Below, in pieces: positions 1 to 12,358 of a DNA stretch of 64,000 nt. The notes beneath the pieces are model-generated. The model was given only the letters and a program-made list of their open reading frames with translations. It ran no database searches and was not told where the DNA came from. The first letter of the stretch is position 1. The number at the start of each line of letters is the position of its first letter. The position numbers and the translations under genes are program-made. The DNA is from Ulota crispa (lineage: Eukaryota > Streptophyta > Bryopsida > Orthotrichales > Orthotrichaceae). The stretch covers positions 19,130,483-19,194,482 of the forward strand of contig OY987249.1 of NCBI GenBank assembly GCA_963920765.1, given 5' to 3'.

Positions 1-102
1 ATGCTTCCTGGGCAATCACAACAGGTTGCTGTTCCGCCACGAAGGGTACTGACTGGGCTGTGAGGCGTAGAGAGTCGAGAGAGAGTGTGAAGTGTGAAGG
101 GA

Positions 103-3100
103 ATGGAGCACCATGGCGTGAAGAGCAGGATTCCGCAGGCGCCGTGGGTGCTGTACTACGACGGGGCGTCGAGGAAGCCGGCGGCGAGCGGGGCGTGGGG
201 GATGGTGCTGAAGAACAGCAAGGGGCAGGTGGTGGAGGAGGAGCGCAAGTATTTGGGGGCGGGCGTGACGTCGGGGGTGGCCAAGTTCAAGGCCCTGGTG
301 GCGGGGCTGCAGAAGGCGCGGGGCCTGCACGTGAAACACCTGCTGGCCAAGGGCAACTCGCGCATTCTCATCAACCAGGTCGCCCCTTCCCTTCCCTTCT
401 TCACCATGTCTAACTAGAATTATGGTTTCCTCTTTCTCTCTCTTCACTTGTGGAGCTCTTCAAGTAGGTTGATGTTTTCCGATGCAAACTTCTTATGTAG
501 TCGTGATTGTGCGTTTTCTTATTGCCAGTTTTTTTCTAAATTTTGGGGAGATTTAAACTTAAACGTCCTAAACGCCCTCTGTGGCCATATGTCCACAATA
601 TACTATCTCGCAAAACGCGTTGTTCAACAATTTGATTCAAGGGGATTTTCAGAAAATACAGTCCCCTAGAGTAGCTCCCGAGGGCCGTTTAGGGGTTAAC
701 CCATTAAGGTTTGGTCGATCATTTCCTGGTCGATTCTAACTTTTTTCAGTTTGTAAAGAGAGCCTGTCAAGGTATTTGATGATGTGACAAAGGGGACGGG
801 TTTAGGGAATTGGAAAGTGAAGAGTTTAGGACAATAACCAAGCCAATTTGAGGTGCCATGTAGCTAGAGGGTTGAGAAAACTAAAATAGTACTGGTTGAA
901 AATACACCAATAAATGCAAAAAGATGGCCATAATTCATGATGCACAACACTAAACCCTGCAAGATACTTTCATCTGTACGGTCAGATTTGTGGTAGACAT
1001 TTGTATTCAATAGTTTTAAAATTTGCCCCAAATGGCCATACAAAGGATTGCGCACCCCTAGAATTGACCACAGATGTTAATGGGTTAACCCCTAAACATT
1101 AGGTTGGTCATTATGCTTTGCCTTATTACAATAGCACTACATTAGCACTACAGTGGTGTGGCAAGTGTCCACACATTATAAGGTAGGTAGCTCAAAAAGC
1201 AAGGGTCGGTTTGCCTTTTCAATGGCTTTTTGAGACAAGAAGATTTTTGTCTAATTTTCAAACAAAGAGAAATGGATGCCAAATGTAACACAACTTTTTT
1301 CATAAATTTTAAAGCATGAATAGATTGTTGACAAAGTTTCAAAATTTTCTGTAGTAGGCACCTGTTTGTGATTCTAGGTCTTCCATAAACCATTTCTTGC
1401 AACTTGTAAAGAAATGAGGTGAAATTAAGGAGTATGATTGGCTCTTGCAAGAGAATACACTTTTACTTCTATGAACTAAGAGGGTCCATTCAAGAACCAC
1501 CTCATATCCATTCTTGGGCTACCTATGGGACGCTTTTTGTGAGAGTGGATGTAATTCAAGCTACCTACCTTAGAATGGTTTTCTCTCTCTTCACTTCACT
1601 TGTGGAGCCCATCAAGTAGGTTGATGTTTTCCCAAGCAAATTTCTTTGATAGTTGTGATTGTGCATCTTGTTGTTGTCAAATGTTGCAAAATTTTGGGAA
1701 GGTATAACCCCTAAATGCCAAGTTGGTCATTGTGCTTGCCTTGGAGCATCTCCACCACATTGGTAGTTTCTCATCCTAGGGAAACACTATGAATTTTCTT
1801 TCCTGTGCTGACTATAATTTCCCCCACTTGTGCAATTAGGATAAATAGTGCTCAACCAATAACAAACCTCCTTGCTTGAAGGAGTAGATAGAATCTTCAT
1901 CATTGCTTACTCAACCTATTATTGATAAAAAAAAAAGTAGAGTTTAGAGGAGTTGCCTTGCACTTGGAAAATGCAAATTTTGCAATGCAAGAGAGAATAT
2001 TCTAGTGGGTCCAAGCATTAATTGCTCTCTTTTCATCCAAAAGTGGCCCCAACACAATGCTTTGCAAGGCGGGTGGAGATGCTCTTATTATAGTAGCACA
2101 AAATTAGCGCTATAGTGGTGTAGCAAGTGTCCATATTATAATATTATTTTCAAAAGTTCCAAAAGCCAATAATGCATGTTGCCCCCATAAAAATTGCTAG
2201 AAGGGTAGCATGTGACTTAGCACCATGTTTGTGAATCTTCTCACAATTCTAGTCACCTAAAAATATGAGTGCATTTAGTGAGGTTGTTTTTTGCCCTCCA
2301 TATTATAAACCATGTCTTTGTGATCATTCATGTAGAAAATCAGATGAAAAACAGCTCTTTTCCATCCTATAGAGTATTTTTTCTGTTGCCCATTGGTCAA
2401 AAATGTCTGCTTGGACATTTGTGGGTTTACAGCAACATTTGAATGCCCTCAGCAAAAGTTATGAAAAGTTGTAAGAGCTGAAAATTGATTGGTAGATTTT
2501 CTATAGCTGTGTCCTAATTTGAGTGTTGTTGGACGTTCTTCAATAAGTAACTAACTTATCAAATCGATTCTTTAAGGCTCATTTTTAGATAATTGGTTAG
2601 ACTCGGATTGTTTTACTTTGCTTGCATTGTTGGTAGCACAATAGGATTGTCTTGTAATTTTGTGAAAGATGGGGGTGTTGATCCTATGTGTCAAAAAGCA
2701 TGAGACAATCAAAATTTGTCCAAAAAATTGATGACCTTGATTGAATTTGGATAATTAGAAACTTTTTAGTTATTGTTTTTGAAGTACCAATGTACTTTTT
2801 TTACCTCATTCTTAATTGTAGTTGTACTTTCTTTTTTTGAAAGCTTATTAGTTGTTGATATATTTGCCTTCTTTTTTTGAAAGCTTATTAGTTGTTGATA
2901 TATTTGCCTTCTCCAATTAGAGCTTACAAGATTTTGTTTGTTTGTAGAAACACTATATTCTAAAACCAACATCTCAACTAAAAAAATCATGATTTAGCTA
3001 CAATTAATTGCATCATTTATCCAATATAGCTACCTTACAGATTCTTGCACTAGTTGAAGATAGGCCCTAATCTAAACGTCATAATCAACACAAAGGGTTG

Positions 3101-6100
3101 TAATAAAGACAATTGTGTTAATTTATTAAAAAAAAATCAACACCATTATGTCAACATGGGTCCTATTTTCAAATAGTGTTCTTTATAACATGCACAATCT
3201 GAAAAAGGAAAGTTAAGATTTATTCTAGGTATGCAAATAATCAACATACTAAAAATTTATACCTTCTTCATACAATATTCAAAAAACATATGTTACCATC
3301 CATTGGAGTTGTTCAATTGCCAAGGAGACTTAACCCCTAAATGCCCAAGGCCTTTTTTGATTGTCTAGGAATTTGCTCTAAACTAAACAAAAAGCCAACA
3401 TTTTGATAAGTTATATCAATTTTTTTCAAATTGTAACCATACAATTTCAAACTAGATACGTTAAACATCACATAGGATCAAGCATAGGATAAGAAAACAC
3501 AACAATACCATTTATGGATTGAAATATTATAATGTTTAATCAAGAGGGTGTTAACTGCAAAAATGACTTCAAGTCTTTCAATCCTCTTTTCACAAGTCAA
3601 ATCTAAAATGTTGGTCACCAAAAAAACATGAGGTTAAAGGACATAACATATATAACTCCAATTTATTTAAAGGCTTTTCAAAATCTCTTTTACAAATTTT
3701 TAAATGAGTTTCCTGTGGGAATTTTCTCCAAGATCTAGTGTGTTTGAGGCTCATTTTCATGAGCTCTCAACACTAAAAAACTCAAGATTGCAATGGACAC
3801 CCTTGCACAAAATTTTGAATAGAAAATTCACAATCAGTAGTTTTCAAATTTGGGTTTTTGATGCTAAAAATAGACTTCAAAATGAATGATTCTAAAATAC
3901 AAACTACTAAAAATAGCAACTTAAGTAGGTTTTATTGAACTTCAAAATTTATGTGGTGCCTTGGACATTTAGGGGTTAATACAATAAATAAAGTATAACT
4001 ATAAGAACCATAGTAAAGGCCCATTCTCACATGGCCCTAACTAAAACAAGTTTTAAATGTTAGAAGTGGTCACTGTAGCCATAAAATTAGGGTAGACAAG
4101 CGTGGAAACAGAAAAAGCAATTCCTTAAAATTAAAAGGTGGGTTTAGGAAGCGCTGTTCAGACTTGGGGTTGTCTTTTACTAATTTTGTCCCTCACAAGT
4201 GCCACATAGGCAAAAGCAATCATGACAAGTACAAGGGGTTCACATATCATGTTGGATTTTAGTAGCATTTATTTTCAACCTCCACTTCACTTCTGGCAGA
4301 AAGTGACATGGCCGAATATTTGCACAGCGATGTTATGTAATTGAACTTGGCCAACACCATTACAAAAGTACGCTATTAAAATCTTGAGAAAGCCTCAAAT
4401 CTACATACTGTACGTTGAGAGCAGTTTCAACATATCTATGCCAAATCAATTATTTTTTGAGACAAAACAAATTCGGCATCTGCTTTCGTAATTAAATAGG
4501 ATTGGACATTTTCAAAAAAGTTGTTATTATTTGGTATTCGACCAAATTTTCTAGTAAAATTAAGCCTTTTTTAAAGCATCTTTCACCTTCTAAAATTAGC
4601 CTTTGATATAAAATTTGCAGTAAATTGAGCCCTCTTGGAATCAACCTTAAACTTCCACTGTTAGTTAAGCTTTATGTCTTTTATAATATTTGGCATTTCA
4701 ATTTTTTGAATTGTTTAACATTGGGCATTTTTGAAGAATAATTTATGAAATAATTGGGCAAAATTTTGAGGAATCATTTTATGCCGAATCTGCTCTCAAC
4801 CTACAATATCTGTGAATGTTGTTGGCTCCAAAAACTTTGTGTAATATCTTGGATCTTACGGAATCTTAGCTTTCAAATACCCCTTTGCCGGACCTGCCAA
4901 CACGGCTGCCACATAGGATCGGCTCTAATACTTAGCTCGAGTGTGAACATACACGTTCCATAACCCTCTTTTTGCTAAATCCTAAGTACAAGTGGGAACT
5001 GACCTTAAGCAATTTACTTGAATGTTTTTGGGTATAAATATCTTGTACATTACAGATACAATATTCACAATAAGAAACCACAAACACCAACGCTTAACTG
5101 TTCCATGTTTTAGATGAAGAATAAAATATTGCAAAATCTTGTTTCATCTAGAAAAGTCTCATTTATCTAATTGTTAAAAGCCAGCCATTCTCTATTAGAG
5201 ATTGGAAGAAACTCAAGTAAATAATATATTTTTACAAAGAAATGAAATGATATCAAAATTTAAAAACAATCTATCTGTCAACCCTTGTACGTTTGAAAGT
5301 GCTTTTATGACCAATACAAGGAATTTTTCTTGTACTTGGAATGGATCCACACCCTTACTACATTTGAGATCAACAAAAAAGTTAGAATATAGACCAATGC
5401 AGTTCAAGTGATCTACTTAAGATCCGAAATTAAACCTTCTTAACGATAGCCTGTTAGTAACAAATGCCAATTAGATGGTGGCCACATATCTACAATCCCC
5501 ATGGGACATCTAGGGGTTAAAGGTCAAGTTTCTACTAGAAGTAACTCTTGAGTTGGGGAACATAGCTTAAATTTCTCTACAAACTCTATCAAATGTTTTC
5601 AATTGAGCATTGGTGACTTGTTGGATGAACTAGGAAGCCATTCCAGAAGCAGGTAAGAAACCACAACCCCTTCTCCACTTCCAAATCAACTTTAAAAATA
5701 ACATACCACATTTATATCTAAATCTAGAATGTTCATGAAATTATAGACTTCCTGAAATTTTCATTAAATTTTTACACTATGCAAAACATCTGGCAACCTA
5801 CTGATACATAAGAAAAATATGGGAAAATCTTTGGATGTTTTGACAAAACATCAAAACATTTCATAATACATAAGCAAAACATCAAGAGATCTCTTGATGA
5901 TTTTGTATATCTTTCTAAAACACGATTTTAAATTATTACTTTTTGACTTCAAATTGTCCAAATTTAGTGAAATATGACATAATATGTAATAGTTAACTAA
6001 ATCTCAACTATCCATGTTATTAACTTATTACAGCCTAACTAGGTCCCTAACTATTGGAGATTTCTAGATTATTTTGCATTTTTTTTGCAAAGTTTTGTAT

Positions 6101-8945
6101 GGCCTTTGATCTTGATCTTTTGAAGTACTAAGTACTTCCTAATGCTTTGCAAACTAAAATGGTTTTTGGACTATTACTTATAGACTTTGGATTCATTGTA
6201 TAGCATATTTTCAAAAACAATAATTATAAGTAAATGAGAGTACAACCTTTAACGCCATATTCATTAACTTGGGAATTTTGTAACATTTTGGGATTAAGGT
6301 GACCACCTTAATTTAATGAATATGGCTTTCTATGCAAGGATTGACAAGAGCTTGAGATTGTGCTCAATACAAGTACAAAAGTTGTTTTTGGAGAGAGTTG
6401 CAAGGATAGTTGCAACGGTAGCTGCAACACTTGGAGACATGGTTGTCACGTTGGACTGCTTGTTTGTCCACTCACCCATTTGCCTGAAGTGCCCAATTGA
6501 GCTCATCTTTGTCCAATGTAGTCATCTTATGGTTGATTTCAAAAAATGATAAAAAGAAAATTTACTTTGTACATGTTGATGACACTCATTGTTGCTAACA
6601 TGAAGTCAAACTGAGAATTTGAAACCATATCATGTAGTAAAAATGAAAAATAGTAATAATTGGGTTCTTCCTCTTTTAGGTCAAAACCCTAAAAATCCTA
6701 AAAAATCCTAAAATACAAGAGTGGACAAGCACGTTTGTCAATGCCACACGTCTATCCATGCAGTCCATTTTGTACGTCCATGTATCCCATCCGACACCCA
6801 AATCTTGCCCAATGCGACAACTGACAACCATGCCTAGACGGAATGTGATGTTTGAACTACAATTCCTCAGGGCTTTTTTGCAAATGCAGGTGGTGGGGCG
6901 GTGGACGGCAAGGGACGCACATGTGAGGGACCACGTGAAGAAGGTGTGGGTAATGGCGAAGGAGTTCGACAGTGTGTTCATGGAATTCATCCCCAAGGAA
7001 TACAACTTCCACGCCGACCGCATCGCTAACGCCGCCATCGACAAGGAGCTGCAAATCCAGGAAGTGGTGTCCAACTACTTCGACCGCAGCACCACCAGCA
7101 GCACCCCTGCTCGCACTCTGCTGGCACCGCCCTTCTCCAACCTCAAACTCCGCCCCATCTCTCCCCTTCGGGACCCCGTTCGGGACGCCCATTCCACCCG
7201 AGAACCCGTCGTCTTCTCCAATGTTGTTGTCAAGCCTCTTGCCTCGGCACTGAAACGACGAAGCATGAACGTGACCATGGCTTCACCCAGCAGCACCAAT
7301 CCTGTCGTCGTCGTCGTCGGCGATGACGCGCACACGTCGGACTCCGACCTCACTTCCACCATCAAGTCCTTATCCAACTCCAAAGCAGACAAGTTCTGGG
7401 CTGACAGGTCAGTGCTGTTGCTACTTTGCTTCTTTTTCAACACTAGCTGTTGGCACTTGCTATGCTATGCATTCATCATTATAATCTTATTAGGAATTTC
7501 ATATGCTCAATATAATGCAAAGTAAAAATTTTAGTAAGTCATTTTCAAATTGTATCTCAAAGAGTGGAGATGTGATATTACCAAGGTTGGGATGTGATAT
7601 TACTAATGACATTGTAATTTAGTAATATGATTAATAGTTGGCGCTTACTATGCTATGCACTCACCATTAAAATTTTATTAGGATTTTTGTATGTTAGATA
7701 GAATCATGGATAGAATGCAAAGTAATTTTTTTTAATAAGAATACCATATTCATTAAATCGGGAAAACCAGATTCCCAAGTTGTACTTCACCTTAAACCTA
7801 GTGTTTTTCTTTTTGGCGTTTAAACACCAAGTTCAAAAGTATCAGATTCAATTTGAGCCATTGAGATTTTGTCCCTCACAAATTTATCCTCTCGAGTGAG
7901 GGCACAAACCTAGAGCTCGGTTTAAGGTGATCACCTTAACCTAGTTTATTCCCAAAATCGGGATTTCTTCCCAAATTAACAAATATGGCATTTAAGTCTT
8001 CAAATTGTATAATATCCCAAGGATTGGAGATGTGATATTACAGAGGGCCTTGAGATTTTAGTAGTATCTAAGGTAGCAACACCCATAAGTGTGAGTTTAA
8101 GCTTTATAGGATATGCACCCAAAATAATATTGCTAGATTAGAAAGAAGGAATGAAAAATATTGGCATCAATTTCAAAATTTCAATTGCAAGCATTTGTTC
8201 ACAAAGATTTTTCAAAATCCTAAATCATTGAAATTGTATAGTTGTGTGTAAGAGATGCTAAAAACAATGCTTATTGGTTCTTAAATAGTGAGATGAGGCA
8301 CATACTCAAAATTATCAGGTTAATTACTCACAGTCATCATTTTGTTACCCACAACCATCACTTCATCACCCATAACCATCAGCATGTGACACATAACTAT
8401 TTGATTTTATACCTGACTGTGCCAGTGACGCCCATGGGGACGGTCACGGTTAGCCGTGCTTCTACCTTATGTCTAAAGCTAAATGTGGTGATTTTCTTGT
8501 CACCCAAATCTATAGTAAATGTTGTGTTTGGGTTGGCATGGTGACTGACAGGTTGTCCATCTCCGACGAGGCCAGTAGTAGCAGCACTGCAAGCGAAGAA
8601 GGGGGCTACTTTCAACCTTCTCTCATCAAACCACAAGAGACTGAAAAAGAAGCTGGCCCTGTCGGCGCAACTGCTGCAAAGGTTGGCGGGGACGACAGTG
8701 GAGACGATGAGGATGCGTGTGAAGCAAACGAGGAGCTGCAGATTTGTAAGTCCCACCGTGCGACAGCTGCTGCGGCGAATGCGGAGGGTGCTGCAGCTCC
8801 TGCTGCTGCGATGGCGACGTTGCAGCTGTCGGAAGCCGACTGCGATCGTCTTGTGGAGGCTGTGATTGAGAGGATGAAGAAAACCAGACTGGTGAATGCC
8901 GACGTCGACACCAGCACCGGCTTGCACTTGCAGCACCTTTTGTGA
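103..8945 (+). CDS. RNase H-like domain protein, three exons, probably catalytically inactive
   Basis: Exons 103-378, 6890-7407 and 8552-8945 join in frame (phases 0 and 2) to give 395 aa. All borders are GT/AG: CAG|gtcgcc, tgcag|GTGG, GACAG|gtcagt, gacag|GTTG. Residues about 14-150 match the plant RNase H-like (RVT_3) fold: YYDGAS near 19, the helix VAKFKALVAGLQKA, the strand LLAKGNSRILINQ continued across intron 1 by VVGRWTARDA, and HADRIANAAID near 133-143. Of the four classical acidic residues, D20 and D134 remain, but the helix Glu is K61 and the GDS Asp is N85, so hydrolysis is unlikely. Residues 150-395 are low-complexity, rich in Ser, Ala and Glu, without a domain I recognise. The final exon contains a GTAAGT that I read through, because the frame stays open to the TGA. 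The start is the first ATG in frame. Intron 1 is 6,511 bp and intron 2 is 1,144 bp; both are filled with transposons. Function unknown; nucleic-acid binding is inferred from the fold. Confidence 0.8.
559..699. mobile_element. Short TTAA-flanked inverted-repeat element
   Basis: TTAA stands at both ends (559-562 and 696-699). The right end reads CGTTTAGGGG before TTAA; the left end is a diverged version, CGTCCTAAACGCCC. It lies in intron 1 of the RNase H-like gene and resembles the 52958-53176 element, including GTGGCCATATG near the left end. Confidence 0.5.
1179..1572. mobile_element. TAAGGTAG-family inverted-repeat element
   Basis: The left end TAAGGTAGGTAGCT and right end AGCTACCTACCTTA are inverted copies about 390 bp apart, without a transposase frame. 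The TA at each edge fits a TA target duplication. It lies in intron 1 of the RNase H-like gene. The left 220 bp recur at 56297-56520, beside the HDR gene fragment. Confidence 0.7.
1744..2084. mobile_element. MITE with GAGCATCTCCACC ends
   Basis: GAGCATCTCCACC at 1744 is mirrored by GGTGGAGATGCTC ending at 2084. Similar GAGCATCTCC-type ends are common in plant MITEs. No coding capacity. It lies in intron 1 of the RNase H-like gene; a related element lies at 35385-36020. Confidence 0.65.
2829..2908. repeat. Perfect tandem duplication of a 40-bp unit
   Basis: The 40 bp from 2829 to 2868 (starting TTCTTTTTTTGAAAGC) repeat exactly at 2869-2908. The perfect match suggests a recent replication slip. 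It lies inside intron 1 of the RNase H-like gene. Confidence 0.9.
3330..3979. mobile_element. TTAA-flanked element, long subfamily
   Basis: TTAA then CCCCTAAATGCCCAAGG at 3330; the mirror CCTTGGACATTTAGGGG then TTAA ends at 3979. Bases outside the TTAA are unrelated, so the duplication is only 4 bp. The interior matches the left part of 60632-62733. No transposase frame. Confidence 0.7.
5278..5520. mobile_element. TTAA-type element, about 240-bp subfamily
   Basis: The right end is CTAGGGGTTAA (TTAA 5517-5520). The left end, TCAACCCTTG, is a diverged TTAACCC. The interior (ACCAATACAAGG, GGATCCACACCCTTACTAC, GAGATCAACAAA) matches 15462-15702 and, inverted, 52724-52961. All three copies are 238-243 bp long. 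Confidence 0.65.
6251..6330. mobile_element. Very short palindromic MITE
   Basis: GCCATATTCATTAA at the left and TTTAATGAATATGGC at the right flank only about 45 bp. It carries the same ends as the larger elements at 7740-7993 and 8999-9249, so it looks like a deletion derivative. It is in intron 1 of the RNase H-like gene. Confidence 0.7.
6438..6832 (+). mobile_element. CATGGTTGTCA-ended dispersed repeat
   Basis: CATGGTTGTCA at 6438 is mirrored by TGACAACCATG ending at 6832. The interior (CATTGTTGCTAACATGAAGTC, CATATCATGTAGTAAAAATG) recurs at 30510-30862 in the same orientation and inverted near 18925-19230 and 33035-33364. The right end lies 57 bp upstream of exon 2 of the RNase H-like gene. 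Confidence 0.65.
7740..7993 (+). mobile_element. CCATATTCATTAAAT-ended element in intron 2
   Basis: The ends are ACCATATTCATTAAATCGGG and the mirror CCCAAATTAACAAATATGGC. Internal landmarks are TTGTACTTCACCTTAAACCT and AGGTGATCACCTTAA. A full inverted copy lies at 8999-9249, so the two copies bracket exon 3 of the RNase H-like gene. Confidence 0.75.
8069..8469. mobile_element. TAAGGTAG-family element next to exon 3
   Basis: TAAGGTAGCAACACCCATAA at the left and a diverged mirror, GTGCTTCTACCTTA, at the right. It ends 82 bp before the acceptor of exon 3 of the RNase H-like gene, so it probably supplies part of the branch-point region. A diverged relative is inverted near 19395-19700. Confidence 0.6.
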
Positions 8946-8998
8946 CATGTATTTCTGCACTAATTTTATTGTACGATTAGTGAGTTTACAGTTTACTA

Positions 8999-9249
8999 AC
9001 GCCCATTTTGGGAATAAACTAGGTTTAAGGTGATCACTTTACATCAAGCTTTAGGTTTTAGCAGCATTTTTTTTGGTATACGTGCCCTCACTTGAGAGGA
9101 GGAATCTGCAAGGGACAAAATCTCAGTGGCTCAAACCAAATTTGATACTTTTGAATCTGGCGTTTAAACGGTTTAAAGAGAAACGCTAGGTTTAAGGTGA
9201 AGTACAACTTGGAAATCTAGTTTTCCCAATTTAATGAATATGGCGTTTT
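8999..9249 (-). mobile_element. Inverted copy of the 7740-7993 element
   Basis: Read on the minus strand it follows the 7740 copy through both ends and the interior. It begins about 50 bp after the stop codon of the RNase H-like gene, so it may lie in its 3' untranslated region. Confidence 0.75.
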
Positions 9250-9404
9250 ACACTACTTGACAATGGAATCGGAATCAATAATGTTTGATTGTGTGTTCAC
9301 TTGGATGTTCTGATTTGAACGTTTTGAGTATGGTTGTGATGATTAGGGCGTGCTTGTGTTGATTAGGATTACTTTAGTTTGGATCCATTTCTATTAAATG
9401 TCTT

Positions 9405-9538
9405 ATTCATTAAATTGGGAAAAAGTAACATTTTGGGATTTTTAGATTTTATGTTTTCCAAAGAATATTCAATGAAGATTTTTTTAAAACATAAAATCCA
9501 AAAGTCCCAAAATGTCACTTTTTCCCAATTTAATGAGT
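9405..9538. mobile_element. Near-perfect hairpin MITE
   Basis: ATTCATTAAATTGGGAAAAA and its mirror form two arms of about 60 bp, both containing ACATTTTGGGA-like sequence. It has the same terminal motif as the 7740-7993 family but is almost only termini. Confidence 0.75.
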
Positions 9539-9548
9539 CACTAGTGTT

Positions 9549-9895
9549 CACAAGACGGTTCAAACTATGTCTCATCTCCCAAGTCCCATGAATATCTCAA
9601 AATTGTGTAAAATATTGGAACTTGACAATTCACACTATGTCTCTATGACCCATGTTTTGGTTCATTTAGAAATGCTTGTACAATAACACTTTTTAAAAGT
9701 TTTGATGCCAAGAAAATGAAACTTTGTTATTTTGTTCAAAAGCTTGGTTGAGCAAAAATGGAAATCTAATTTGACTCACCATTTTCTTTACTTACAATAT
9801 TCAAGGTCTTTCTTTAATATATCTTTTTGCCCTTTAATTTCCAATGTAGGTAGGATTTGATGTTGAGGTGATACTTGCAAAGTTGGGATAAAAGT
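9549..9895. mobile_element. Dispersed repeat related to the 24353-24718 element
   Basis: It shares GGTTCAAACTATGTC, TTCACACTATGTC, TTTTTAAAAGTTTTG and the TTTCTTTAAT segment, in order, with the clearer element in the receptor-kinase gene. Its own ends are too diverged to fix exactly. Confidence 0.5.
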
Positions 9896-11289
9896 AACAT
9901 GGTCTACTTTCACACTAATTGCAAAATGAGGCCTTTTTTTGTACAAGATTCAACCATATTCTTTCCATTTCATCTTATGATTTTTGGACACCACTTATCA
10001 TCGCTCTTTGTGGAAAATGGGTCATTGGTGTACAAGACTTCAATCAGACCAGGTGAAGGACTAGCTAGGTGAATTAGCTATTATACTTGGCTTGTTTAAT
10101 GATGTATGAAACCCACCCTTGAAACCCAGTATATATTATGAGGAAGACTGGTGAGCACACGTAAATATTTTTGGGAGAAACCCAAAAAATGAGGCAGAAC
10201 GGCCAAACTTTTGGTGTGATTACTTTTCAATATTTGAAGAGTGAAACGAGACAATCACTTCTTTGATAGTTATTTTTTCTTATCTCTGTGAACCCGCCCT
10301 TACGTAATTCTGCATCTCCATAAACAAGGCTAAAACCTTAACTAAAATGTCTAACCTTTAATACGAGCATCTTGGGATACTTGGGCAAGACTTGAATTCT
10401 GTTTTGTTGCATAATAGGGATTGTTTTTTTCCAAGATAGTTGAAAAATGTGTTCTAAACGGCTGGTTTACAGTGATTCCAAATGTTCACAATGATCATAA
10501 TAGAGTCATCTAATAATCCTTGTAGGCATTTGTAATTATTGCAGACCAGTCGTTTAAATAATTTGAAATGTTACTAACGAAAATTCATTATTTACCTCTT
10601 TGAGAACAAATCATTGATAACCAATTTTCAATAAAAAACATTGTGTTTGTGAAAAAATTATACATAAATGTGATATATTTGTAAGGCAGGCCAAGATCAA
10701 GTGTTCAAGCATGCCCAGATAATAGCTTTGATTGTTCATATCCAAAGTTCCGTATGATTTATGTTGATGGATATTTTAATGTTGATATGTTTTTTCATTA
10801 ACTTTCCATTTGTCACAATTTTGCAAAAAATGACACTTTTGACATATTCATATATCATATGATGTAGTCACAAATATGTAGAATCAAAATCTAGACAGAA
10901 TGTGCCATGATTAGCATCATCTCAAACCGGCCCATTATTGAATAGTTTACAAAAAGTCCCCTTTCATCTATGAACTCGTCTATGAATATAGAGATTTAAT
11001 TAAGAATATGGTTGCTTCATTAAACAATAATTTAACAAAATGGAAATTATCAGGTAAAAAGAAACCATGTTTAAAACACATGCAACCAAACCTTTCTAAA
11101 CATTGTACTTGTAGGAACATTACATTTGAATGTAACTTCTTTGAGGCCCATCAAATTGAATTCTGCAGAAGAAGGATTTGATCATTCGTATGCAAGAAAG
11201 ATCATTTTGGTATCAATGACTCATTTCATAATAAACATGTTTTTTTAAAAATTACAATGCACTTCATAGTTGTTGCTATTTGTGCCTAA

Positions 11290-11550
11290 AACACCATATT
11301 AGGTAAATTGGAAAGAACATTAAATTTTAGGACTTTCATTATTTGTGTCATTATGTACAATTTAGCATATTAGAAAAAAACAAGCGTCCGCTTTTTTGTA
11401 CAATACCAAAGTCTTTGTGATTGCCTCCAAGAATTTTGAATAATCATAACTTTGAGCTATAGCTATGCCTACATTTAATGTGACTGTGTAAAATTAAGGT
11501 GGAGTACAAAATGGTCCCTTTGTTTCCCCCAATTTACCTAATATGATGTT
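11290..11550 (+). mobile_element. AACACCATATTAGGTAAATT-ended MITE
   Basis: AACACCATATTAGGTAAATT is mirrored by AATTTACCTAATATGATGTT. A same-orientation copy of similar length lies at 21006-21257, with shared interior (GTCATTATGTACA, GATTGCCTCC, AACTTTGAG, GGTGGAGTACAAAATGGTCC). Confidence 0.75.
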
Positions 11551-12358
11551 CTAATCTTTTTACAACTTGCAAATGCACCTTTAGTATTTTATACTCTATG
11601 TAAATATAAAATTTTCATGAGTACAAGGTTTCTAATTGTATTCTCTCTATCATCACAATTCTATAATAACATTAGAATCCTTAAAAAACATTTTTGTTTC
11701 AAGACCCTCCTTAAATTTGCATTACATTATCTTCATGTATTATATGAGGTTGCAGTTCAATGTGACCATAAGTAAAAAACTTATGGAAAGGATGAAAAGA
11801 GTTGAAGTTTTAGAGATCAAGGTTTGAGAAGCGAAAGATTCAAAACATTTCATTGTAATTCCACATGACAATATGAAGAAATACTTTCGAAAAGGGTAAA
11901 ATCCACATTGCATTGGAAGCAAAGTGTTACAAAAACAACCAAGAAGCTACAAAGCCATGCATGAAAGTGTGCTGAAAAACAACAAAATCAAACATAGGAA
12001 ATGGTGTTCCAATAAGTTTCATTGGGAGAAATTTTAGCACTTACGGAGTTCCCTACAAAGTCTATAAAGGGGTCTTATAAGATATGTACTTACTACAACA
12101 AACAAATCACTAATACCCTATTTTTGCTCACCTTTTGAATTCAATACAATCATGAAAATTATAATATCATGTTGTCCCAAATGGACAAAAATTATGGGCA
12201 CAAACATATGATAGGACCATAAATTCTACTTTACTCTATTTGAATAGATGATTGAAGTACTTGGATAATGACTAGTGAGTACGTTTACATATTTTATGAG
12301 TGCAATGTCTTTTTTATTGTTTTGGATTGTGCATGTGGCTTTGTTCTTTCATACAAGG

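Noticed and set aside
8740-8800. GTAAGT in exon 3 of the RNase H-like gene as a donor
   Set aside because: The frame stays open and coding-like to the stop; the nearest acceptor would leave an intron of about 50 bp.
8397-8960. 187-codon minus-strand frame
   Set aside because: Antisense shadow of exon 3 of the RNase H-like gene; no splice or domain support.
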